Origin: an uncultured Prevotella sp.
Lineage (GTDB): Bacteria > Bacteroidota > Bacteroidia > Bacteroidales > Bacteroidaceae
Assembly: GCA_946998205.1 (NCBI GenBank)
Contig: CAMPYJ010000051.1
Location: 1 to 16,279, forward strand
Reading direction: 5' to 3'
Length of the DNA stretch: 16,279 bases
This document shows positions 1-6,430 of this stretch, in pieces. Made by a program: the position numbers and the translations under genes. The notes under the pieces were generated by a model. It was not told where the DNA came from and made no database searches. It saw only the letters and a program-made list of their open reading frames with translations. Each line of letters begins with the position of its first letter. Position 1 is the first letter of the stretch.

Positions 1-121
1 TTCGCCTCGGCAATTCCAAGCCAGCTTGATTGCGCTCGGCTCGCACTGTCTTTGCATAAGACAGGCTTCGCCTCGGCAATTCCAAGCCAGCTTGATTGCG
101 CTCGGCTCGCACTGTCTTTGC
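1..121. repeat. GC-rich tandem hairpin repeat, two copies
   Basis: Two identical 55-base blocks (1-55 and 67-121) repeat with a 66-base period; the left copy is cut by the window edge. The complete copy folds as an imperfect hairpin over 58-118: outer arms AAGACAG / CTGTCTT (58-64 / 112-118), then GC, GCC and GCAAT stretches pairing with their counterparts, and inner arms CAAGC / GCTTG (83-87 / 90-94). The arms are interrupted by TC opposite TC (73-74 against 102-103) and by a TTC/TC internal loop (67-69 against 107-108). A homologous AT-rich pair lies at 16064-16190. The repeat ends only about 20 bases before the MFS start codon, so a transcript entering from the left would carry the hairpin just before that gene. 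I do not recognise the family. Confidence 0.85.
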
Positions 122-140
122 TGAAAAAATAATACATGAA

Positions 141-1388
141 ATGAACTTAAAAGTACGTTTGGCGGCAATGAATTTTCTTGAATTTGCCGTATGGGGTTCC
201 TACCTTACTTGCATGGGAATTTATCTGACCAACATCGGCATGGCCTCCAACATCGGGGCGTTCTTCGCCATGCAGGGAGTGGTGTCTATTTTCATGCCTG
301 CCCTGATGGGCATCGTGGCCGACCGCTTGGTGCCCGCCCAGCGTCTTCTGGGCTATTGTCACCTCTTGGCCGGCTTGTTCATGTTCGCGGCGGCCTACTA
401 TGGGATGAGCCGGGGTGGCGGCGCTGAGTTCAGTACACTCTTCACGCTTTATTCGCTCAGCGTGGCTTTTTACATGCCTACCTTGGCGTTGAGCAATTCG
501 GTTGCCTACAACGCCCTGACGCAAGCGGGGATGGACACCATCAAGGACTTCCCGCCCATTCGTACGTTCGGAACCATCGGATTCATCTGCTCCATGTGGT
601 TCGTGGATGTCTTTGGCTTTAAGAGCGACCAGAACCAGTTCGTGGTAAGCGGCGTGTTGAGCGTCCTGTTGTTTCTTTACACTTTTACGTTGCCGCATTG
701 CCCTACGGCTAAGGGGCAGCATGCGGCCGGACTGGTTGAAGCCTTCGGACTGAAGGCCTTCTCCCTGTTCAGGCAAAAGCGCATGGCCATCTTCTTCATC
801 TTCTCCATGCTCTTGGGCGTGAGCTTGCAGATAACCAACGGTTTTGCGACCCCCTTCATCGAAAGCTTCAAGGCGGTGCCTGAATATGCCGGCACCTTCG
901 GGGTGAGGTATCCGGTGATACTTTATTCTCTGTCGCAGGTCAGTGAGACCCTTTGCATCTTGATGATTCCCTTCTTCATGAAGCGTTACGGCATCAAGAA
1001 CGTGATGCTGATAGCCATGTTCGCATGGGTGCTGCGGTTCGCCTTGCTTGGCTGGGGCAACCCGGGCGGCCGCGTGTGGATGTTCGTGATGTCCATGATA
1101 ATCTATGGCGTTGCCTTCGACTTTTTCAACATCAGCGGATCGCTCTATGTGGACAAGGCCACCGAGCCCGCTCTACGCTCAAGCGCGCAAGGCTTGTTCA
1201 TGCTCATGACCAACGGCGTAGGCGCGACGGTAGGCTCACTGGCCGCGCAGGCCGTAGTCACCTCGAACACCGTCGGATACGTTACCAATTGGACGAGCTG
1301 CTGGCATGCCTTCGCAGGATACGCCTTGGTGGTGGGGGTGTGCTTTGCCTTGTTGTTCAAACCAAAGAAAAACGCGGTGAAGGCATGA
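141..1388 (+). CDS. MFS nucleoside permease, NupG/XapB-like
   Basis: This is a 415-residue polytopic inner-membrane protein of the major facilitator superfamily, close in length to the nucleoside:proton symporters NupG and XapB. The opening MNLKVRLAAMNFLEFAVWGS matches the usual start of that family, and a loop 2-3 motif GIVADR is seen at residues 57-62. Hydrophobic segments recur along the whole length, consistent with 12 helices. By family it would import nucleosides; the substrate cannot be read from sequence. The ATG at 141 is chosen over an in-frame TTG at 96 because the extra 15 residues would be encoded by the left-edge repeat and have no family counterpart. Its stop overlaps the next start as ATGA, so the two are probably translationally coupled. 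No promoter is visible, so transcription may start outside the window. Confidence 0.85.
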   Translation: MNLKVRLAAMNFLEFAVWGSYLTCMGIYLTNIGMASNIGAFFAMQGVVSIFMPALMGIVADRLVPAQRLLGYCHLLAGLFMFAAAYYGMSRGGGAEFSTLFTLYSLSVAFYMPTLALSNSVAYNALTQAGMDTIKDFPPIRTFGTIGFICSMWFVDVFGFKSDQNQFVVSGVLSVLLFLYTFTLPHCPTAKGQHAAGLVEAFGLKAFSLFRQKRMAIFFIFSMLLGVSLQITNGFATPFIESFKAVPEYAGTFGVRYPVILYSLSQVSETLCILMIPFFMKRYGIKNVMLIAMFAWVLRFALLGWGNPGGRVWMFVMSMIIYGVAFDFFNISGSLYVDKATEPALRSSAQGLFMLMTNGVGATVGSLAAQAVVTSNTVGYVTNWTSCWHAFAGYALVVGVCFALLFKPKKNAVKA

Positions 1389-1936
1389 ACAAGGTGCGGC
1401 TGATTTTCAAGAGCGTGACAGAGATCGTGGGTTCCGACGACGTGGGTCTGCTCATCCTGGTGGACGAACAGCAGCGGAGGCAGCTTACCATCCCGTGCGA
1501 CCGCAACATGCTGTACCAGTTCAGTCTGCGCGTGAAAAAGGTACCTGTCACGAACATGATGCTGCCGGAAGTGCTGTGGAAGGTAATCAGCACCCAAACC
1601 GAGATGCGCTTCGAGATTCTCATCAACGACCTGATTGACGGACAGTACAGGGCTGTTTTGTACAACGCGGAGACGCTTGAGCCAATCTCCACGCGCGTGA
1701 GCGACGCCATGCTCCTTGCCTATGTAAGCGACATTCCGGTGTACATTGACGAGAAGTTGATGAAGAAACAGAGCGTGAGGTATGTTCAAGACGCGCGGGG
1801 AATGTCCATTCCGGTAAACACCTTGACGGATGAGATGCTGAGAAGGGCATTGGACAAGGCCGTCGAGGATGAGCATTATGAGCTGGCGTCACAGCTCAGG
1901 GATGAGATGAAACGGCGCAACTTGCTTGATGCCTGA
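1385..1936 (+). CDS. Bifunctional nuclease (BFN/DUF151) domain protein with UVR motif
   Basis: The 183-residue product has two parts. Residues 1 to about 125 resemble the BFN domain (formerly DUF151): the protein opens with beta-rich VRLIFKSVTEI and GLLILVDE, followed by a conserved-looking RAVLYN segment. Residues about 148-178 resemble the UvrB/UvrC interaction motif, with AVEDEHYELASQLRDEM as its core. Plant BFN proteins have been reported to have DNase and RNase activity; the role in bacteria is poorly known, and the UVR motif suggests a protein partner. The ATG at 1385 overlaps the MFS stop by four bases. A longer open frame reaching back to 953 runs out of frame through the MFS gene and is rejected. 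The next gene, rsmE, starts 9 bases after the stop, which suggests an operon. Confidence 0.8.
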   Translation: MNKVRLIFKSVTEIVGSDDVGLLILVDEQQRRQLTIPCDRNMLYQFSLRVKKVPVTNMMLPEVLWKVISTQTEMRFEILINDLIDGQYRAVLYNAETLEPISTRVSDAMLLAYVSDIPVYIDEKLMKKQSVRYVQDARGMSIPVNTLTDEMLRRALDKAVEDEHYELASQLRDEMKRRNLLDA

Positions 1937-1945
1937 TGTTTGAAA

Positions 1946-2671
1946 ATGAAAGAAGCCAGATATTTTTACGTTCCCGATGCCGACCTGACTGCCGAATTGC
2001 CGTCTGAAGAGGCGCGGCACGCCGTCAGCGTACTGCGCCTGAGGGCCGGTGACGAGATATTCTTGATGGACGGGAAGGGCGCGTTCTATCAGGCAAACGT
2101 CACGCTCGCGGCGGCCAAGCGCTGCATGTATCACATCGTGAAAGTCATGCCGCAGCAGAAAACATGGAAGGGACATGTGCATTTGGCCATCGCGCCTACC
2201 AAGATGACGGATAGGATGGAATGGATGATTGAGAAGATGACTGAGGTTGGCTTTGATGAAATCACGTTCCTGAACTGCCGCCATTCAGAGCGCAAACAAC
2301 TGCGAATTGACCGCTTGGAGAAGATTGTAGTCGCGGCGATGAAGCAGAGCAGAAAGGCTTGGAAGCCCGTGGTTCATCCCATCATGCCCTTTCGGGATTT
2401 CGTGAACCAGCAGCGGGAGGGAGGCCTGTACATAGCACATTGTTACACGGAGATAGCCAGAAAGGATTTTCTTAACGAGATACAACAAGCCGGTGGACAA
2501 CAAGATGTTACCATTCTTGTAGGCCCTGAAGGTGATTTCTCCACAGACGAAGTGAATCAAGCCCTTGAAAAGGGATTCTCATCTGTGTCATTAGGGCAAA
2601 ACAGGTTGAGGACGGAAACCGCGGGACTGGTGTCAGTTGTGATGTCACAAATGGTAAAACGCATCTTATAG
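1946..2671 (+). CDS. rsmE: 16S rRNA (uracil-1498-N3)-methyltransferase RsmE
   Basis: RsmE uses S-adenosylmethionine to methylate N3 of U1498 in 16S rRNA, in the decoding region of the 30S subunit. The 241-residue protein has the expected layout: an N-terminal PUA-like RNA-binding region (about residues 1-70, with HAVSVLRLRAGDEI) and a C-terminal SPOUT knot domain. The SPOUT signature appears as LVGPEGDFS (191-199) and LGQNRLRTETAGL (216-228), forming the cofactor-binding knot. A D follows the second G where many bacterial homologues have a further G; from memory this is common in Bacteroidetes. I chose the ATG at 1946, giving MKEARYFYVPD; a TTG at 1940 would add two residues. It follows the BFN-domain gene by 9 bases. 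Confidence 0.93.
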   Translation: MKEARYFYVPDADLTAELPSEEARHAVSVLRLRAGDEIFLMDGKGAFYQANVTLAAAKRCMYHIVKVMPQQKTWKGHVHLAIAPTKMTDRMEWMIEKMTEVGFDEITFLNCRHSERKQLRIDRLEKIVVAAMKQSRKAWKPVVHPIMPFRDFVNQQREGGLYIAHCYTEIARKDFLNEIQQAGGQQDVTILVGPEGDFSTDEVNQALEKGFSSVSLGQNRLRTETAGLVSVVMSQMVKRIL

Positions 2672-2690
2672 GCCATGAAGGAAAAGGTTA

Positions 2691-2741
2691 GAAATATGAT
2701 GCCGGTCATGGGGAGGCGCCCTCTCAGCGGCATGATGTTTC
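2691..2741 (+). other. Hairpin between rsmE and the lipoprotein gene
   Basis: Arms at 2691-2704 (GAAATATGATGCCG) and 2728-2741 (CGGCATGATGTTTC) pair at 12 of 14 positions, one of the two exceptions being a possible G-T wobble. Inside is a second stem, GAGG / CCTC around CGC (about 2713-2723). The sequence after it is only modestly T-rich, so a classical rho-independent terminator is not established. It could be a weak terminator, an mRNA processing or stability element, or a 5' leader structure for the lipoprotein gene, which starts 25 bases later. Confidence 0.45.
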
Positions 2742-2765
2742 ATTAACAGAAAGGTAAGGTTCAAC

Positions 2766-4103
2766 ATGAAAGTATTCAAACCATATTGCATTTCAGCATG
2801 CTTGCTCATCATCGCTTTTTTGTCATCCTGTTCAGACGGCGAGTATCGCCAGGCCATGCCGAAGGCATGCGCTGCCCTGGTGTCGTTTGACGTCGGCAAG
2901 ATAAGCGGGGTAGACAACGCCACGTTGCTGAAAGTGCTGCTCAGGGTGAGGAACCTGGATGAGAGCGGCATCGACTTGACGCGCAAGATTTATCTTTTCG
3001 AATCGCCCGACGGGAACTTGGGCATCTGTGCGAAAGTGCAGGACAAAGGGAAGTTGGAGCAGATGTTCACGAAGATGAGCGGCAAGCCCGTGAAGTACCG
3101 GGAGGCCTGTTTCGCACGGGTAGGCGACGCCTGGCTCGCCGGTTACAATGATCGGTCGCTCCTCATCATGGGACCGCTGCCCGTCGCCGCACAGGAAGCC
3201 ATGAAAGGTACGATGGCCCAATATCTGCGTCAGGACGAGGACAACAGCGTGATGGCATCGCCCATGTTCGGGAAGTTGGAGACCATCAGCGGCAGCATGG
3301 CGATGGTAGCGCAGGCGCAGGCCCTGCCCAGGCAGCTTGCCGCACCGATGACGCTGGGCGCTCCGAAGGATGCTGACGGGTCACAAGTGCTCATAGCTGC
3401 CGAGATGAGCGTGGAGAACCGGCGCCTGACCATCGAGGGCAGGCCGTTTTCTTTTAACCAGCGCATCAATAAAGAGATGGAAGAGTCGTTCAAGGTATAT
3501 CGTCCCATCACCGGCGATTACCTGCAGTCCATGTCAGACGAGGCCCTGCTGGGCATGTTCGTGAACGTGGACGGAAAGAGGTTTCTGCCCATCTTGCAGC
3601 ATGACAAGGGATTCCAGGCGCTGCTCGCGGGCATCAATCAGGCAATAGACATGGACAACATCATCCGCAGTGTGGATGGTGACATGTGCATCATCGTTCC
3701 ACGCTATTCAGGCGGAGCCGTCCAGTTGTCGATGGCTGCGCGCCTGGCGCATGCGAGATGGCTGGCCGACGTGCCGTATTGGAAGCAGTCGGTGCCGCAA
3801 GGCGCCAGACTGGTGGATGCAGGCAAGAACGTCTATTCCTATTCGGACGGCAAGACCAGCTTCTGCTTCGGCGTGAGTGAGGACAAGCAGTTCTTCAGCG
3901 GCAGCAGCAGACAGGAGGCGCTGGCTTCGATGGGAAGGGCGCGAACGCCGCTGCCCGAGCGGCTGCGGGGTGAAATCAAAGGGCAGAAAATGGTGATGGT
4001 GATTCATTTCGGCGACGTGCGAAATGAAACGATGAAGGTGTTTGTTGATTTGCTGAGACCCGTGTTCGGGCCTGTCAACACAATGGTATATAAATTGAAA
4101 TAA
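2766..4103 (+). CDS. Predicted lipoprotein, DUF4836-like
   Basis: The 445-residue product begins with a lipoprotein signal peptide: MKVFKPYC, a hydrophobic stretch (about 9-19) and the lipobox LSSC, with Cys22 as the expected lipidated residue. Exported lipoproteins of Bacteroidetes usually go to the inner or outer membrane; no evidence here decides which. The mature part begins with IPK-like sequence (MPKACAALVSFDVGKI), a pattern I associate with the Bacteroidetes-restricted DUF4836 family, whose function is unknown. There are no visible catalytic motifs. The stop is separated by one codon (AAG) from the GTG start of the ATPase gene in the same frame, so the three genes that follow the hairpin are probably one operon, suggesting the lipoprotein works with the ABC transporter. 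The family call is from memory of the pattern, not from a search. Confidence 0.75.
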   Translation: MKVFKPYCISACLLIIAFLSSCSDGEYRQAMPKACAALVSFDVGKISGVDNATLLKVLLRVRNLDESGIDLTRKIYLFESPDGNLGICAKVQDKGKLEQMFTKMSGKPVKYREACFARVGDAWLAGYNDRSLLIMGPLPVAAQEAMKGTMAQYLRQDEDNSVMASPMFGKLETISGSMAMVAQAQALPRQLAAPMTLGAPKDADGSQVLIAAEMSVENRRLTIEGRPFSFNQRINKEMEESFKVYRPITGDYLQSMSDEALLGMFVNVDGKRFLPILQHDKGFQALLAGINQAIDMDNIIRSVDGDMCIIVPRYSGGAVQLSMAARLAHARWLADVPYWKQSVPQGARLVDAGKNVYSYSDGKTSFCFGVSEDKQFFSGSSRQEALASMGRARTPLPERLRGEIKGQKMVMVIHFGDVRNETMKVFVDLLRPVFGPVNTMVYKLK

Positions 4104-4106
4104 AAG

Positions 4107-4751
4107 GTGGACAGTATCACGTTGAACAGGGTTCTTCCGCATGTCTTCTCACATGTGCGAGGACTGGTGTCGGATGTTTGGAATGAGGACATCACCTTCC
4201 GCAAGGGGCGTTGTTATCTCTTGGAGGCCAATTCCGGCAAAGGGAAGAGTACGTTTTGCAGCTATTTGATTGGGTATCGGCATGATTTCGACGGGAACGT
4301 CTTGTTTGACGGGCGGAACGTCAGCGCGTTCACGGTCAGCGACTGGGCGGATGTGCGCACCCGCCATGTCAGCCACCTCTTTCAGGAGTTGCGCTTGTTT
4401 CCCGAATTGACCGCTCTTGAGAACGTCTTGATCAAGAACAACATGACGCGTTTCAAGACACGCGCGCAAATAGTTGACTGGTTTGAGGAGTTGGGCGTGG
4501 CTGACAAGTTGGATGTCAGGATAGGACAGATGTCCTTCGGACAGCAGCAGCGCGTGGCGCTGATACGCTCGCTCGTCCAGCCTTTCGACTTCTTGCTGGC
4601 AGACGAGCCCATCAGTCACCTCGACGACGGCAACTCAAACGCCATGGCGCGGGTTCTCTCGCGCGAGGCCGCCAGCCAGGGTGCGGGCCTCATCGTTACG
4701 AGCATAGGCAGACACATGGCTTTAAAATATGATAAGGTTGTAAGACTATGA
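4107..4751 (+). CDS. ABC transporter ATP-binding protein, atypical motifs
   Basis: A 214-residue cytoplasmic ATPase subunit of an ABC complex. Motifs in order: Walker A ANSGKGKST (41-49, Ala at the usual first Gly), Q-loop Gln93 in HLFQEL, signature SFGQ (143-146, Phe at the first Gly of SGGQ), Walker B DFLLADEP (161-168) with catalytic Glu167, and D-loop SHLDD (170-174). At the switch the sequence reads VTSIGRH: Ser199 sits where VTH normally has His, and the nearest His is 203. The start is GTG at 4107, the only good candidate before the first beta strand and the first codon but one after the lipoprotein stop. The stop overlaps the permease start as ATGA. It groups generally with LolD/MacB-type ATPases by its permease neighbour. 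Turnover may be slow or altered. Confidence 0.85.
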   Translation: MDSITLNRVLPHVFSHVRGLVSDVWNEDITFRKGRCYLLEANSGKGKSTFCSYLIGYRHDFDGNVLFDGRNVSAFTVSDWADVRTRHVSHLFQELRLFPELTALENVLIKNNMTRFKTRAQIVDWFEELGVADKLDVRIGQMSFGQQQRVALIRSLVQPFDFLLADEPISHLDDGNSNAMARVLSREAASQGAGLIVTSIGRHMALKYDKVVRL

Positions 4752-5941
4752 CACTTGTTTGGAAACTTCTTAGGCAACATGTGAGCGTTCCCCAGTTCGT
4801 GGGCTTTTTCTTCGCAAACCTGTTTGGGATGATCGTCATCCTGCTGGGATACCAGTTTTACCGTGACGTCATCCCCGTGTTCAACAGTGACGACAGCTTC
4901 TTGAAGGCCGACTATCTCACCATCAGCAAGAAAACGTGCACCACCGCCACCATCAGTGGTGAGGACAACACGTTCAAGGAAGCCGAGATTGAGGACCTCA
5001 GGCGGCAGCCGTTCGTCAGGAAGCTGGGCGCGTTCACCTCGGCCGAGTATAAGGTGAACGTCACGATGTACGTCAAGGAAACCAAGCTGCTTGACTCCGA
5101 ATTCTTTTTCGAGAGCGTTCCCGATTCGTTCGTCGGCGTTCCGCTTGCACAGTGGCATTATGAGGAAGGCAGCAGGACGGTGCCCCTCATCCTGCCTAAG
5201 TCATACGTCACCATGTATAATTTCGGCTACGCGCGCAATCACTCGCTGCCGAGCATCTCTGAAGGCGTGGTGGGAATGCTGAACGTGCGCATGTCCATTC
5301 ACGGAAACGGCAAGGACGAGGTGTTTGAGGGAAAGGTCATCGGCTTCTCGGGTAAGTTGAACTCCATCCTCGTTCCCATGTCATTCATGTCGTGGAGCAA
5401 CCGTCATTTCGCACCAAACGCGGCGAGCGCACCCAACAGGCTGATTGCCGACGTGTCCGGCACGCGCGACGGAGCCATCGCCGGATACCTTGACAGTCAC
5501 GGGTATGAGGTGGAGGACAGCAATCTCGCCAACGAGAAGGCCATCTCGTTCTTGTCGCTGGTGGTGTCCATCGTGATGGTAGTGGGCTTGCTCATATCCC
5601 TCCTGAGCTTTTACATCCTGCTCTTGAGCATTTATCTTCTCGTGCAGAAAAACGCGTACAAGCTTGAGACCCTCCTGCTGATAGGCTACCGTCCGCTGCA
5701 GGTGTCCAAGCCGTACATCTTCCTCACGCTCGCGCTGAACGTCGCTGTCTTGCTGATGGCCGTCTTCGCCGTGTGTGGCATACGGGAGTATTACATTGAA
5801 ATACTCTATGCCATGCTTCCGAGCATCGACAAAACCAGCATGCTTCCTACTTGTTTGTTGGGGGTTGTCATCCTTGTGGTGGTGTTCTTCGTGAACAGTG
5901 TGATCATATACCGCAGGATGTCTGCTTTGTATGAAAAATAA
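4748..5941 (+). CDS. ABC transporter permease, FtsX/MacB-like topology
   Basis: A 397-residue inner-membrane protein with one N-terminal helix (about residues 17-37), a soluble segment of about 230 residues, and three C-terminal helices (about 267-299, 323-343, 366-387). This 1+3 arrangement with a large extracytoplasmic domain between helices 1 and 2 is that of FtsX/MacB/LolCE-type permeases, which often do mechanical work or move lipoproteins and not small solutes. A YKLETLLLIGYRPLQV stretch (304-319) after helix 2 resembles the cytoplasmic coupling segment of that group. It overlaps the ATPase stop by four bases, which makes it the ATPase's partner. Its substrate is unknown; the lipoprotein gene just upstream suggests an envelope role. 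The TAA is followed by a run of A that reads as eight T on the other strand. Confidence 0.85.
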   Translation: MTLVWKLLRQHVSVPQFVGFFFANLFGMIVILLGYQFYRDVIPVFNSDDSFLKADYLTISKKTCTTATISGEDNTFKEAEIEDLRRQPFVRKLGAFTSAEYKVNVTMYVKETKLLDSEFFFESVPDSFVGVPLAQWHYEEGSRTVPLILPKSYVTMYNFGYARNHSLPSISEGVVGMLNVRMSIHGNGKDEVFEGKVIGFSGKLNSILVPMSFMSWSNRHFAPNAASAPNRLIADVSGTRDGAIAGYLDSHGYEVEDSNLANEKAISFLSLVVSIVMVVGLLISLLSFYILLLSIYLLVQKNAYKLETLLLIGYRPLQVSKPYIFLTLALNVAVLLMAVFAVCGIREYYIEILYAMLPSIDKTSMLPTCLLGVVILVVVFFVNSVIIYRRMSALYEK

Positions 5942-6031
5942 AAAAAAGGCAACGGTCTTCACAGATAGCCACCTTCTAATCTTCAATAGGTATTAGTCCT
6001 TTAAGGTAAAAAGATTGTTTTCAGGATAACG
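5940..6031 (-). ncRNA. Candidate small RNA (minus strand)
   Basis: A minus-strand promoter-like pair of boxes (6037-6066) would start transcription near 6031. About 90 bases on, the minus strand reads GCC followed by eight T (5947-5940), preceded by GGTGGC that can pair with GTTGCC using three wobbles, a possible intrinsic terminator. Between them, ACCTT and CTAAT pair with ATTAG and AAGGT (+ coordinates 6008-6004 and 5996-5992 with 5980-5976 and 5975-5971), giving a ten-pair stem with a six-base bulge. There is no coding potential. The RNA would end at the stop codon of the convergent permease gene, so it might also act as that gene's antisense or simply be a convergent terminator region. 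No homology to a named RNA is recognised. Confidence 0.25.
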
Positions 6032-6036
6032 CTTGC

Positions 6037-6066
6037 AAAGTTAATGTTTTTTTTGAATTCCCCAAA
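6037..6066 (-). promoter_or_regulatory. Bacteroidetes-type promoter reading leftwards
   Basis: On the minus strand a TTTG (6066-6063) is followed after 18 bases by TAACTTTG (6044-6037), fitting the Bacteroidetes primary-sigma pattern of a TTTG -33 box and a TAnnTTTG -7 box with roughly 19 bases between. No gene starts on this strand to its left; the permease coding sequence lies there in the opposite direction. It is the basis for the candidate small RNA call. Confidence 0.4.
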
Positions 6067-6430
6067 CCATTTTAAGTGTTTTTTGGCTCGAATTCTGAAA
6101 ACCGTTTTTGACGGGTTAGATGTTTTACCTGACATGGCGCGAATGCCCCTGAAACCTCGGCATGCTTTCTTGTTCTGCAAGTTTCTTTCTTGGTGAATCG
6201 TGCCGGGTGAGAGGCTTTTTTCCGTCGCGCTCAACCTCCGTCGCCGTTCCTTTCGCGTTTCGTTACCGCGCGTGTTTGTCTTCGTGAATGCTGGGGGTGC
6301 GGTCGCTCGGGTTTAATCTCTATGCGTTGGGGGGCTTAAAGGATGCTTGTCGGGGTGTTGACGCATGTGGATTGGGATGGAAATTCAATGAGTTTGCGGG
6401 GTGTCGTGTTAAGTGTTGGTGTTGAGGTGG
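6067..6430. other. Non-coding stretch, nothing specific seen
   Basis: This 364-base stretch lies downstream of the helicase gene and contains no convincing gene, RNA or repeat. A 77-codon minus-strand open frame (6001-6234) covers part of it but contains the promoter boxes and has a basic composition typical of chance frames. The segment nearest the helicase stop is rich in G and T on the + strand, with a run of six G near 6331. I see no strong hairpin followed by T. Confidence 0.5.

Noticed and set aside
1..121. Insertion sequence ends
   Set aside because: No transposase frame, no target duplication, and the symmetry is within each 61-base unit and not at the ends of a larger element.
147..776. 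209-codon minus-strand frame opposite the MFS gene
   Set aside because: Antisense shadow of a clear membrane protein; its His- and Arg-rich product has no family features.
953..1384. Upstream extension of the BFN-domain frame
   Set aside because: It runs out of frame through the MFS gene, has no family similarity, and the ATG at 1385 gives a standard BFN N-terminus.
5980..6030. Resemblance of the minus strand (GGACTAATACC) to a 16S rRNA segment
   Set aside because: Only a short stretch matches and the surrounding 16S sequence and helices are absent, so an rRNA fragment is not supported.
6001..6234. 77-codon minus-strand open frame in the intergenic region
   Set aside because: It contains the promoter boxes, has no visible domain, and its basic, low-information composition looks like chance.
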